Made by a program: the position numbers and the translations under genes
In this document: piece after piece, positions 1 to 8,547 of the stretch
How the letters are laid out: the number at the start of each line of letters is the position of its first letter
How positions within the stretch are numbered: position 1 is the stretch's first letter
Assembly (NCBI GenBank): GCA_002780065.1
Contig: PEWQ01000013.1
Span: forward strand, 1-20,172
Length of the DNA stretch: 20,172 bases
DNA from: Candidatus Hydrogenedentes bacterium CG07_land_8_20_14_0_80_42_17
GTDB taxonomy: Bacteria; UBA8481
Direction: 5' to 3'
The notes under the pieces: model-generated
Told to the model about the DNA's origin: nothing
The model's input: only the letters and a program-made list of their open reading frames with translations
The model's database searches: none

Positions 1-1
1 C

Positions 2-3000
2 CTGACGATTGACGGAACTCCAACCGCACTTATCGGCATCATAGCGGCTGATACGACTCAATACAGTGGAAGCACAATTTATCTGGATAAGATAAAATTG
101 AGGCTCGATGATCCTACTTCGCCCGGAGGATTTCCTTCGGCAATTTTGAACCCGCTCGTCTTAAACGATTCTTCGAGCGGAATAACGGTATGGAAAGATG
201 CAAATGGAGACAGACAGTTTTCTCAAACTAACGATGTTCCGTTGCGACTTGACAAATATCAGTGGCAGACTGCAAACATTATTGAGTTGGATATCTACAA
301 TGATTCCGCGCCTGTGCCGGATACAGATCCGTATAATCTTCGTTCCGAGACTGCAAGCGTCTTTTTTGTCGTGTTCCGAGCCTCATCGCTGGGGCTGGAT
401 CATCAGGTCAAGATTACAATTGAGGGGGAGAACGAACCGGCCGATCCATGGGTAAAGTTTACCGCTCCAACGGATCCTAGTATAACTCTGTCGCCAAACG
501 TTGTGACTATTGCTCCGCCCGGAGTATCCGGCAATTTCTGGCCGCTTGTATTTTCTCCGAACGGCGACAACGTGACCGAGACGATAACAGTTCAACTCTC
601 GATAATACCGGGTAATACTGATTCGACGTGGTCATTGAATGCGACAAGTGTCTCTTCAGGTAATTCTGCTCTGATTGGTTCCGGAAAGTTCGACAGCACC
701 GTATATGTCGGAAAGACCGCTTCAACGGGCAATCCGCCGACATTTGCGTGGCCGAGCGGATTTACCGGAGGTGGGGCATTTCAACTTTCGTTCACTTACG
801 ACCGCGCAGGAACTTCAAAATCTTATGACTTCGGGGATACCTTGCTCGTCGATCTTTATTGCACCGCTCCGATTTTGATCTCTACATTACCGTCCGTTTT
901 GACCGGAGGAAGTACTGTTGCAGTCTCGATTGCGGCGGATTCTGATCGAAGCAATGTTGACGCGTATGCGCTTACTGAAGGTGAATCCGCGGCAATGTAT
1001 TACATTTACCGATTGGATGGATTAACTGCGGCTTTATTGACTTCGGATAGCATGATTGATTACGAAGCAAATAACATATCTGTGCCTCTTCAGCCCGGCA
1101 ACAACACGCTCGCCGCAGTATTGCGCGATACTTACGGAAACTGGTCGGAGACAACGATATTGGGCTCCGTAAATCTTTCAGTAGGTTCGAACGAAATAAT
1201 GGTTCAGGACTTGCTGACAGATATTTCGAAGCATTGGATAAGCATCGCGGACACTCTGCCGGTATTTGGAATAAATGTGACTCAAGCTGATCCGAACGAA
1301 GCAATAACTGCGATAACTTTGAGATTCTACGATTCAGGCGCATTTGCGTTCGGAAACAATATTGCGGACGTTCCTGTGACAGGGACATATCCTGAGACTT
1401 CCGGAATACTTATCTTCAAGGACAATCCTACTGACGGCATCAAGGGCACGTTCGATACGTATGACATATTGGTTCCGCTTCATCCTGCTCAAAGAAATAT
1501 GAGTTTTTCGAGCGGAGACACAGTTCGATTAATTCCGCAGTCGCCGCTATCTGTCCCTGAAGACGACACAACGGCTTCAAATCAGGGCTTTGATTATTAT
1601 GTCGTTCTTGTCGGCGGCGGTGGCGCTTATTACAAAGACAGTTTTTCGATTGCTATGCCGGCGAATTCTGCGTTCGAGTTTGCAACGACTTCGGGTGTAA
1701 GGTCGAATCTCGCATCTGATGTGACTACGGCTCCAATCTACAGCCGTATTCCAAGAAGCTGGATTGATATGACTGTGACCTACGATTCATTTGCAGTCGG
1801 CTCGAATTACGCGCCGCTATTCGGATTAAACATTTACGACACAACGAGAGTTGGTGACGGCGGAGCATCTCTCGTGACGATTCAGTTGAATTTCGATATT
1901 GCGGCCGGAGACACATTCAACCCTGTGATTCTTTCGTATCAAGTTTTTGCTGATTCAGGAACTTCGGACTCAGGCACATTCTCAGCAACGAACGATTCAG
2001 CAGTCACAACTGCTGTCACGATACTCTCTTCGACTTCGGTGAAGCTGACTTTTGCCGGAGCAAACGCCGGAATTCCATCGACGAATTCCGGAGTCGATTC
2101 AGGTCCTGATTTTTGGATTGCAATTCGGCCGTCAGTCATTGCAGTTTCGATTGACAACAAATTTACTCCATGGATTTCAGAAGGCGGAGCAGTGACCGAC
2201 GGAGATTCTCCGGGCGGACCTGGAATTCGAGCATCAAAGAAAGTGACGATACCTCAGGGTGGAATAACGACTCAGTTCAGTCCGAATCCGTTCCGACCCA
2301 CGACTGCAAAATATTCGAATGCATATTCGTATTACGAAACTACAGGCTATACAATAAACTTCTCTGACACTCGTGGATTCACGGTTTATCTCTACAGAGT
2401 CTCGACCGGCGATACATTTGCAATAAGAACAGGATATGCGAAAGACACAGTAGTTGTCTTTGCATTGAGCGATACGACAGGTTGGAAGATGGACGAATAC
2501 AGATTGACTCTTGTCGATACCTTGACGAATGTACCGACAACTGATGCGAACCTGCTTTACGCTGACTCGCAGGCGTTGACTCCAACACTTCCATCGACTC
2601 CTGCTACTTCTACGACGAGTTCGTCGTTGTCTGTGACGATTCGAGTGAGCGAGGTGACGGAGAATTCGGTTCAACGCGCAAGGTCTAAGGCAGAACGCGA
2701 TTCCTTCATGCTTGTATTCCACGTCAGCTGTTCTTGCGGAGGCGACACGACGGATACTGCGTATGGAGCTTTAACTTCTTCGAGCGTCGATGTCACGAAG
2801 ACTATTACACTCGGTTCGGGATTGAATACAGTTAATGTCATTCTAGTCGATAAGCTAGGCAATTATGATTCGACATTAACATTCACTGTGACGAGCGGCT
2901 CGGCGATTACAGGCAATATTGGTTTCGAGAACAATTCACCGCTATTCAAATATTCTCCATCAAATACGGAATTTACTTTTACATTCCCGACAACAGTTGC

Positions 3001-3208
3001 AAGCGGCGCGACGATGGAGTTTTACAATATAAGCGGCGACCGCATGAGATTGCTAAAAATACCTGAGAACTCACCGTTAGTAACTTGGGACGCGAAAAAT
3101 GAAAACGGGCAGTTGCTAAGAAACGGTGTTTATTTGATTAAGTTCAAGGTTCCTCTTTCGAATGGTCAAACTATCGAAGAGACCAGAACTATATTTTTGC
3201 TGAAGTAA
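2..3208 (+). CDS. Large secreted surface protein with Ig/FlgD-like domains (5' truncated)
   Basis: The reading frame is open from base 2 with no stop, so the true start lies upstream; 1068 residues are visible and a TTG at 98 is not needed as a start. The protein is rich in Ser, Thr, Gly and Asp with beta-sandwich-like composition and no membrane helix. A PLVFSPNGD segment near visible residue 184 and a FSPNPFRP segment near 759 are the entry motifs of FlgD/CHU_C-like Ig domains. The last ~95 residues (about 973-1068) match the FlgD-like C-terminal domain pattern: a structural-coordinate strand, FYNISGDRM, TWDAKNENGQ and LRNGVYLIKF. In FCB bacteria such domains often act as type-IX-secretion sorting tails, so I infer export to the cell surface. 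A SCSCGG cluster lies near base 2725. The next gene begins within 9 bases, suggesting an operon. Enzymatic activity, if any, is not visible; it may be structural or adhesive. Confidence 0.8.
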   Translation: MTIDGTPTALIGIIAADTTQYSGSTIYLDKIKLRLDDPTSPGGFPSAILNPLVLNDSSSGITVWKDANGDRQFSQTNDVPLRLDKYQWQTANIIELDIYNDSAPVPDTDPYNLRSETASVFFVVFRASSLGLDHQVKITIEGENEPADPWVKFTAPTDPSITLSPNVVTIAPPGVSGNFWPLVFSPNGDNVTETITVQLSIIPGNTDSTWSLNATSVSSGNSALIGSGKFDSTVYVGKTASTGNPPTFAWPSGFTGGGAFQLSFTYDRAGTSKSYDFGDTLLVDLYCTAPILISTLPSVLTGGSTVAVSIAADSDRSNVDAYALTEGESAAMYYIYRLDGLTAALLTSDSMIDYEANNISVPLQPGNNTLAAVLRDTYGNWSETTILGSVNLSVGSNEIMVQDLLTDISKHWISIADTLPVFGINVTQADPNEAITAITLRFYDSGAFAFGNNIADVPVTGTYPETSGILIFKDNPTDGIKGTFDTYDILVPLHPAQRNMSFSSGDTVRLIPQSPLSVPEDDTTASNQGFDYYVVLVGGGGAYYKDSFSIAMPANSAFEFATTSGVRSNLASDVTTAPIYSRIPRSWIDMTVTYDSFAVGSNYAPLFGLNIYDTTRVGDGGASLVTIQLNFDIAAGDTFNPVILSYQVFADSGTSDSGTFSATNDSAVTTAVTILSSTSVKLTFAGANAGIPSTNSGVDSGPDFWIAIRPSVIAVSIDNKFTPWISEGGAVTDGDSPGGPGIRASKKVTIPQGGITTQFSPNPFRPTTAKYSNAYSYYETTGYTINFSDTRGFTVYLYRVSTGDTFAIRTGYAKDTVVVFALSDTTGWKMDEYRLTLVDTLTNVPTTDANLLYADSQALTPTLPSTPATSTTSSSLSVTIRVSEVTENSVQRARSKAERDSFMLVFHVSCSCGGDTTDTAYGALTSSSVDVTKTITLGSGLNTVNVILVDKLGNYDSTLTFTVTSGSAITGNIGFENNSPLFKYSPSNTEFTFTFPTTVASGATMEFYNISGDRMRLLKIPENSPLVTWDAKNENGQLLRNGVYLIKFKVPLSNGQTIEETRTIFLLK

Positions 3209-3216
3209 AGTTGAAA

Positions 3217-4698
3217 ATGCATAATTATTTTACAAACGAAAGATTGTTTAATCAAAAAATACTTATTGTCGTAACAGCGTTCATTTTGCTGCTTTCAGGG
3301 AATTCAAATGCGGGAAATGTTTCAGGTTCATTTGCTGAAACGGGAATTGGAGCGCGAACTCTGGGGCTAGGCAACGCTTACGTCGGCATAGCCGATGACG
3401 TATATTCATTGACCGCAAATCCTGCAGGGCTCGCTTTGATGAAACATATCTCCGGAACTTTCGACTATGCAAATCTTTACGGGTTGGGATTGCTGAAGCA
3501 ATCATTTTTTGGACTTGCAGTGCCGACTCAGTGGGGAACTCATGGATTTTATTATCAAGGATTGAATGTTGAGTTCTCGCCGTTTCCTCAGAAATTATCA
3601 GAGTCGACGCTTGGCTATGCGTATGCAAAAGCGTTCGGACCATTGGCAATCGGAACTGCGATTAAGTATATGGACTTGAGTTCAGATTTTGCTGAGGGAA
3701 CCGCGACAGGATTCGGAATTGATTTAGGAATAAGGTATCAGTTGACCGAACGGATTTCGCTTGGCGGAATGATTCGCGACTTATACGCGACAACGAGCTG
3801 GGGCACCGGCACAAGAGAGACTATTCCTGCTTCGTGGCGGTTTGGCGCGGGATATAGAATTTCGGATAGATGGCTTGCGTCAGCCGAGTGGGGCGGAGTG
3901 AGCGGAGATTATTTTTCGAGATTCAGAGCCGGAACAGAGTATTGGATAATGCGGCCGAGCTATCTTGCTCAGACATTGGGAGGAGGCTCGGAAAAAGCAA
4001 ATTCGATATTCAAGCCGTCGCGTGAGACATATTATCCGATAGCTTTGGCAGTGCGTACCGGATTTGAAAAACAGTTTACCGGCGACAAACATATATTTCC
4101 CGCAATAGGAACGACACTTGGATTCGGCTCAGTGCGGTTGGACTACGCTTATATTTATGCGAGACAAGGCCTAGGAGAAACGAATCGATTCAGTTTGACT
4201 TATGATTTTACTCCGTGGGAAGTTGAGCAAAAAACCGAAGAGCGCGAGAAGCCGAGTGAAGAAAAACCTGCGGAGACTCAGAGACCCGCAACTATTTCGA
4301 CTTTGGAAAATGGGATAGCAGTTCTTGACTTTGCGAATGCAACAGGAAATCCGGAATTAGGTTGGCTGGAACTTGGGCTAGCCGACATTGTATCAAAGGA
4401 GGTTGCTAATGTCGGACTTCCGGTTATCTCGAGATCTGCGACCTCAGGAACAGCCGGATTGACAGGCCCGGAGATATTAACTTTGGCTCAACAAGTTCGG
4501 GCGAGATATGTTGTTCGAGGATTATTTGTAAAAAATTCCAGGGGAAATATGGTTTTGACCGCCCGCTTTATCGATGCTCAAACCGGAAGAACTTTGGATT
4601 TCATCGAGTCTGAAGCTGGAGAATCAGAGATATTTGTTTTAGGCAAGGCCATAGGCCAGGGGGTTGCCGCGAAGGCAGGAGCATGGTTTGGCCGGTGA
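3217..4698 (+). CDS. PorV/PorQ-like outer-membrane barrel fused to a TolB_N/FlgO-like domain
   Basis: The ATG at 3217 is preferred; a TTG at 3211 is in frame. The N-terminus has a signal peptide (charged start, hydrophobic ILIVVTAFILLLSG, small residues NSNA). The mature start carries the PorV/PorQ/UPF0164 signature GARTLGLGNAYVGIADD followed by NPAGLA, then repeated amphipathic strands typical of a FadL-like barrel to about residue 335. A charged Glu/Lys/Pro linker (EKPSEEKPAETQ) follows, then a ~120-residue C-terminal domain beginning IAVLDFANATGN with LGLADIVSKEVA, YVVRGLF and TARFIDAQTGRTL. This is the pattern of the TolB N-terminal/FlgO/CsgG-like fold. PorV-type barrels shuttle type-IX cargo; the extra domain would sit in the periplasm. 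A paralogue with the same architecture lies at 6119. No Shine-Dalgarno is evident, so coupling to the upstream gene is likely. The barrel assignment is firm, the cargo-shuttle role inferred. Confidence 0.78.
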   Translation: MHNYFTNERLFNQKILIVVTAFILLLSGNSNAGNVSGSFAETGIGARTLGLGNAYVGIADDVYSLTANPAGLALMKHISGTFDYANLYGLGLLKQSFFGLAVPTQWGTHGFYYQGLNVEFSPFPQKLSESTLGYAYAKAFGPLAIGTAIKYMDLSSDFAEGTATGFGIDLGIRYQLTERISLGGMIRDLYATTSWGTGTRETIPASWRFGAGYRISDRWLASAEWGGVSGDYFSRFRAGTEYWIMRPSYLAQTLGGGSEKANSIFKPSRETYYPIALAVRTGFEKQFTGDKHIFPAIGTTLGFGSVRLDYAYIYARQGLGETNRFSLTYDFTPWEVEQKTEEREKPSEEKPAETQRPATISTLENGIAVLDFANATGNPELGWLELGLADIVSKEVANVGLPVISRSATSGTAGLTGPEILTLAQQVRARYVVRGLFVKNSRGNMVLTARFIDAQTGRTLDFIESEAGESEIFVLGKAIGQGVAAKAGAWFGR

Positions 4699-6122
4699 AA
4701 TTATTAAATTACATGAAGCCTCAAATGCGGCGATTGCTCATCCTTTGCTTGTTTGCAGGCATTGCAATGGTAAATCCGGCGAAAGTATTTGCGGATCAAA
4801 TAGAAGTTTATTTTTCACCGGGCGAGGATCATACGGGCGGAGCAACTTCGACGATGAAAGAAGCTCTGATAAATTTTCTGAAGTCAGCAACGAAGTCGAT
4901 CGATATAGCAGTTTACAATTTTCAGGACAAAGAGATCATCGAGACTTTGAATACGATTTCAGCGGCAGGTCAGGTCACGATTCGGGTGATTGTGGACGAC
5001 TTGAATTATCCGGTCAGGACTTCGGACGGAACGCTGTCGCTTTCTTCTTCAATAGAGTCGAAAAAAGATGACAAACCTGAATACGAGATGCATAACAAAT
5101 TTGCGATTGTGGATCGCGGAGAATCCGGCGCCGCGGTATGGACTGGCTCGCCGAATTTCAACAGGCCGAATATGACTACGATGAACAACAACGCGGTGCT
5201 TATTCGGAATTCGGATGTGGCGGCGGCGTTCGGGGAAGAGTTCGATGTGATGTGGAGCGGAAAGTTTCATCACAACAAAACGACTCCATCTACAAAAACG
5301 ACTTTTACAGTTGGAGGAATTCCGGTTGAGGTTAGATTTTCTCCTAAAGATTTGCCGTTAGATAAATTGATAAGCTCGGTAAGTTCTCTGACAACTTCGC
5401 TCTATTATGCGATATACACGTATCAGAGCCCTGATTTGGAGAATGCAATGATTTCCAAGAAGAGCACAGTTGGCTCATCTAACCTTGGAGATTTTGATGA
5501 ATTCATGACAGCGTTTACGGTGAGCTACGATCATCTCAATTCTGCAGGAATGAATGTAATGAAGGATTTAAATGCAGATGTATTGCACCACAAGTTTGCG
5601 GTTTTGGATGGATACACTGTATTCACGGGCTCGATGAATTTCACTGTTTCAGGGAATGACGATAACGACGAGAACTCGGTGATAATTCAGGATGCGGCGG
5701 TGGCTAAGGCGTATCTTGCCGAGCTTGCCAGAATTTCTAATCATTCAATTGGAACGATCACAGCGGCTGATTGGAAAGATTCGATTGTTGTAGGTTCGGG
5801 AACGACAACTCCGGTTTCTACTTCTTTAATCGAACCTGAGATTGGCAAGACCAAAGCGATTTCTTATCCAAATCCTTTTATAGCGGCTAATGGCGGCACG
5901 TTGACATTGCGCACTGATCCGGAAGCTACATTGACTTCCGTCAGAATTTATACGATAGACGGCAGGCTGATTTATACCATGACGCCTACGACTTCTACTT
6001 CGCAGATTACATGGGATGGAAGAAATATTCGCGGAGAATTTCTTGCAAGCGGATCTTACATACTTGAGATGGAGACAAAATCTTCTGGAATATCCAGAGG
6101 CATAATTACGTTGATAAAATGA
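4695..6122 (+). CDS. Secreted phospholipase D-family protein (two HKD motifs) with C-terminal sorting domain
   Basis: Two HxKxxxxD motifs are present, HNKFAIVD (cat codon at 5091) and HHKFAVLD (5586), each followed by the usual TGSPNF or TGSMNF, so both halves of a PLD active site appear intact. A signal peptide precedes them (MRRLLILCLFAG, then NPAKVFA). The last ~85 residues start with ISYPNPF and contain VRIYTIDGRLIY, TWDGRN and LASGSYILEM, a FlgD-like type-IX-style sorting tail. PLD-family members act on phosphodiesters in lipids or nucleic acids; this length and layout resemble secreted PLD-type nucleases, but the substrate is not readable. The start is uncertain: GTG 4695 makes a GTGA overlap with the upstream stop, as elsewhere in this window; ATG 4683 and ATG 4713 are in frame, and AGGAG lies at 4677-4681. 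It sits between two PorV-like barrels, which suggests it is their exported cargo. Confidence 0.85.
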   Translation: MKLLNYMKPQMRRLLILCLFAGIAMVNPAKVFADQIEVYFSPGEDHTGGATSTMKEALINFLKSATKSIDIAVYNFQDKEIIETLNTISAAGQVTIRVIVDDLNYPVRTSDGTLSLSSSIESKKDDKPEYEMHNKFAIVDRGESGAAVWTGSPNFNRPNMTTMNNNAVLIRNSDVAAAFGEEFDVMWSGKFHHNKTTPSTKTTFTVGGIPVEVRFSPKDLPLDKLISSVSSLTTSLYYAIYTYQSPDLENAMISKKSTVGSSNLGDFDEFMTAFTVSYDHLNSAGMNVMKDLNADVLHHKFAVLDGYTVFTGSMNFTVSGNDDNDENSVIIQDAAVAKAYLAELARISNHSIGTITAADWKDSIVVGSGTTTPVSTSLIEPEIGKTKAISYPNPFIAANGGTLTLRTDPEATLTSVRIYTIDGRLIYTMTPTTSTSQITWDGRNIRGEFLASGSYILEMETKSSGISRGIITLIK

Positions 6123-7423
6123 ATACTAAATTCAGGGTATTAACAATATCAGTGCTGCTTCTGCTTTTGGTTTCTTATGCCGGCGCAGGCAGTGTTGGAA
6201 CTTCAGGCGCCACTTTTTTGAGAATTCATCCGATGGCGCGTTCAGTAGGAATGGGCAATGCTTACACAGGACTTGCTACGGGAATTGAAGCGCTTACATA
6301 CAATCCTGCCGGAATTACTACGGTAGATAAATGGGATATTGGTTTGTCTCAAATTGTTTACGCCATGGATATCGGATATTCTTATGCGGCTGTTGCTCGG
6401 CGTTTGAGCGACAAAACAGTTATTGCTCTGCATATGACTTATCTCGGAACTGATGATGTTCAGCGCGATGGAAACGGAGCTGTCATTGGGAATTTTTCGA
6501 GTTACGATTTTGCTCCGGCTTTTACGATCGGCTATCAGATTGCTCCGGAGGTTGCGGCCGGCGGAACGATAAGATACATTCGAAGCGAGATTTTTAATTA
6601 CAATGCAAATGCAATTGGACTCGATATAGGGTTGACTTATAGACCAATAAATTGGCCCGGAGTTTCAATCGGAGCTGCAATACAAAATATTGGAACCGGA
6701 ATCGAATTCATCTCTACTAGCTCGCCTCAGCCTCTAACGGCTCGAATAGGAATTGCTTATTCTCCTCCGAGAAGCAATTATACGTTGGCAGGAGACCTTT
6801 CAATGGATAGAGAAGACCAGCCGCGGGCGAATTTCGGAGCTGAATATCGAGTGCTGAACTATCTTGCATTGAGAGGCGGTTTTGACGTCGGATACGATGC
6901 GTCTTTCGAACGCGCATTGAAGCTTGGTGTCGGTTTCTTCTCGAAGGTAGGTTCTTTTGATTACGCGTATGAGTCCATGGGACCCTCGGGAACGAATCAC
7001 AGGTTCAGTTACAGTTATCTCGGAGGACAGCCGCATCTTTATGACCGCACCGACACAAGAGGATTTTTTGCAGGCGGCATCAGCTTGACAAAAGAAAGAG
7101 TTCTTACCGCAATTGTTCCTTTCACGAATCTTTCTCCTTCATCAGAATACGATTGGATGTCTGAAGGCTTGAAAGAAATTTTTATCGACCGCATAAAACG
7201 AAATTCGGATATTGTGCTCTCTCCGTATCAAGATGCGAATATTATTATTGAAGGAAAATATAGCGCGCTTGCCGGTAAAGAGATTTGGGTTGGAGTGAGA
7301 ATCGTATCGGTTCGCAATAATACGGTTATAGGATTCAAAGAAGCTACGATATCAGAAGACCGCTTGATTGACGGAGCTACTACGTTGGCTGGAGCTGTAA
7401 TCTCTGCAATTCCGGGCAGATAA
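6119..7423 (+). CDS. Second PorV/PorQ-like barrel with TolB_N-like C-terminal domain
   Basis: The start ATG overlaps the previous stop as ATGA. A signal peptide (VLTISVLLLLLVSYAGA) precedes SGATFLRIHPMARSVGMGNAYTG and YNPAGIT, the PorV/PorQ signature. Beta-strand repeats typical of an outer-membrane barrel run to about residue 310. The C-terminal ~110 residues start AIVPFTNLSPSSEYDWMSEG and contain IIIEGKYSALAG and VGVRIVSV, corresponding to the same TolB_N/FlgO-like fold as in the gene at 3217, but more divergent and without the charged linker. The two proteins share architecture rather than close sequence, so they are old paralogues. I infer that both serve the outer-membrane delivery of the proteins encoded beside them. 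A plain structural barrel or transporter remains possible. Confidence 0.78.
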   Translation: MNTKFRVLTISVLLLLLVSYAGAGSVGTSGATFLRIHPMARSVGMGNAYTGLATGIEALTYNPAGITTVDKWDIGLSQIVYAMDIGYSYAAVARRLSDKTVIALHMTYLGTDDVQRDGNGAVIGNFSSYDFAPAFTIGYQIAPEVAAGGTIRYIRSEIFNYNANAIGLDIGLTYRPINWPGVSIGAAIQNIGTGIEFISTSSPQPLTARIGIAYSPPRSNYTLAGDLSMDREDQPRANFGAEYRVLNYLALRGGFDVGYDASFERALKLGVGFFSKVGSFDYAYESMGPSGTNHRFSYSYLGGQPHLYDRTDTRGFFAGGISLTKERVLTAIVPFTNLSPSSEYDWMSEGLKEIFIDRIKRNSDIVLSPYQDANIIIEGKYSALAGKEIWVGVRIVSVRNNTVIGFKEATISEDRLIDGATTLAGAVISAIPGR

Positions 7424-7426
7424 ATC

Positions 7427-7609
7427 ATGAACAATGTTTTGGATAAATCGAAACGGATAGAAGAAAAACCGGTTAATATTTTTTTACCTTTCACATTCAG
7501 AGAAGTTATTGGAATTTTATTATTATCGGCGATCGCGATTTTATGCGGATTAGTTTTCACATCAACTTTAACCGGAGCAGAAAGTAATTTATTTGTGAGG
7601 CTAATGTGA
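7427..7609 (+). CDS. Small single-span membrane protein, function unknown
   Basis: This 60-residue frame starts 4 bases after the upstream stop and ends inside a GTGA overlap with the next gene, so it fits the operon exactly. Residues 1-20 are charged, followed by FLPFTFREV and one strongly hydrophobic helix (about 28-46, IGILLLSAIAILCGLVF). There is no signal-peptidase or lipobox motif. Length, single C-terminal helix and a Pro-x-x-x-x-Glu-Val segment before it faintly recall SecE, but the conserved Lys-Val-x-Trp-Pro core is absent, so I do not assign it. Function unknown. Confidence 0.55.
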   Translation: MNNVLDKSKRIEEKPVNIFLPFTFREVIGILLLSAIAILCGLVFTSTLTGAESNLFVRLM

Positions 7610-7782
7610 AGATTGAGGCATACTGCGTGAAGTGTAAGACTTTGCGGGAAATTGCCGAACCCAATCTCGTAACTATGAAGAATGGCAGATGCGCCGCAAA
7701 AGGGAAATGCGTCGAATGCGGGACAACTCTATACAAGATACTTTCCGAGGAGTGCAGAGAACAGCTTGAAAAAAAGGAATGA
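7606..7782 (+). CDS. DUF5679-like zinc-ribbon protein (58 aa)
   Basis: A short gene starting with GTG in a GTGA overlap with the upstream stop. Translation begins MKIEAYCVKCKTLREI and contains VTMKNGR, then KGKCVECGTTLYKI. The two CxxC pairs (Cys7/Cys10 and Cys35/Cys38) should bind one zinc ion. The arrangement, including the T-M-K-N-G-R segment between the pairs, is that of the small DUF5679 family, whose function is not established. An in-frame stop just upstream makes GTG 7606 the only nearby start. Its end overlaps the likely start of the RNA methyltransferase by 17 bases, which argues against the longer methyltransferase start at 7682. Confidence 0.78.
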   Translation: MKIEAYCVKCKTLREIAEPNLVTMKNGRCAAKGKCVECGTTLYKILSEECREQLEKKE

Positions 7783-8488
7783 CGGCAATTTTACTATTGA
7801 AGGATTTCGAGCTGTCAGAAGCGTTCTGAAGTCTAATTTAAAAATTGTGACTTTGATTTTAATTGAGAGTGCAGACGGAACGATACAGGATAAATTTTTA
7901 ACTTTGGAGCAAGATGCCCGAAACAGAGGAATAGAGGTCAGGCATATTTCAGAGCGGCATTCCAAAAATTATTTTGATTCGAAAAATCCTCAAGGAATCT
8001 GCGCGGTTATCGAACAACCGAAAGATATGTCGCTTGAAGATTTTTTTAAAACCTCAAAAAGAATACTTATTTTAGACGGATTGAATGATCCTGGCAATGT
8101 AGGGACTCTTGTAAGAACAGCTTCATTGTTGGCATGGGACGGCATTATTATTCTGCCGAACACAGTTTCGCCGTATCAACCTAAGGCGGCGCGAGCGTCT
8201 GCAGGCGCGATAGGTTTTATTAAAGTGATGAGAGCGAGTGCAAAAGAAATTCAGCGAGCGGTGCACAAGAACGGCTTTACAACTTTGAGAGCTTCTATAA
8301 GCAAGAGAAGCAAAGAATTCGAGATGACGGAAGATTCGAAGATTGCTCTTATTTTAGGAGGCGAGGCGCGCGGAACAGAGGCCGATTGGAAAGACAGCGT
8401 TGATGTCAATATCTCGATGAAGAATCTACCTATTGATTCTCTGGGAGTAGTTGCAAGTGGATCAATTTTGTTGGAACGATATAAATAA
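7766..8488 (+). CDS. SpoU/TrmH-family RNA 2'-O-methyltransferase
   Basis: The protein transfers methyl from S-adenosylmethionine to a ribose 2'-hydroxyl in rRNA or tRNA. All three SpoU motifs are visible: LNDPGNVGTLVRTA (motif 1), ALILGGEARG (motif 2) and SLGVVASGSILLERY (motif 3), which build the trefoil-knot cofactor site. The N-terminal IEGFRAVRSVL is the substrate-binding domain start seen in RlmB-like members. I choose TTG 7766 (241 residues, starting LKKRNDGNFTIEG) because an ATG at 7682 would run through the zinc-ribbon gene in another frame and its first 28 residues look like a frame shadow. GAGGAG at 7747-7752 is somewhat distant. Exact target nucleotide is unknown. It is the last gene of the plus-strand run and converges on rpiB. 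Confidence 0.88.
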   Translation: MKKRNDGNFTIEGFRAVRSVLKSNLKIVTLILIESADGTIQDKFLTLEQDARNRGIEVRHISERHSKNYFDSKNPQGICAVIEQPKDMSLEDFFKTSKRILILDGLNDPGNVGTLVRTASLLAWDGIIILPNTVSPYQPKAARASAGAIGFIKVMRASAKEIQRAVHKNGFTTLRASISKRSKEFEMTEDSKIALILGGEARGTEADWKDSVDVNISMKNLPIDSLGVVASGSILLERYK

Positions 8489-8520
8489 AGGGTGCCTGTG
8501 CCTTCATGACGAGTTATTAA

Positions 8521-8543
8521 ATTTGAAATTGCAAATTGGAAAG
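8521..8543 (-). repeat. Inverted fragment of the AT-rich tail repeat
   Basis: These 23 bases are the exact reverse complement of 20128-20150, the right end of the tail repeat copy at 20072. The fragment sits in the 59-bp gap between two convergent genes, 4 bases beyond the rpiB stop codon. Confidence 0.7.
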
Positions 8544-8547
8544 CTGA

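Noticed and set aside
2234-2722. Long antisense open frame inside the large surface protein gene (also 972-1388)
   Set aside because: Arg/Ser/Cys-rich composition typical of a frame shadow, with no motif and no start context, opposite a clearly coding strand.
4664-5071. Plus-strand open frame overlapping the PLD gene start
   Set aside because: It covers the same bases as the PLD signal peptide and first HKD half in another frame and has no recognisable domain.
7427-7609. SecE assignment for the small membrane protein
   Set aside because: The conserved Trp-Pro core and Lys-Val segment are missing and nusG is not adjacent.
7682-7765. N-terminal extension of the methyltransferase from ATG 7682
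   Set aside because: These bases encode the zinc-ribbon protein in another frame, and the extension lacks any family similarity.
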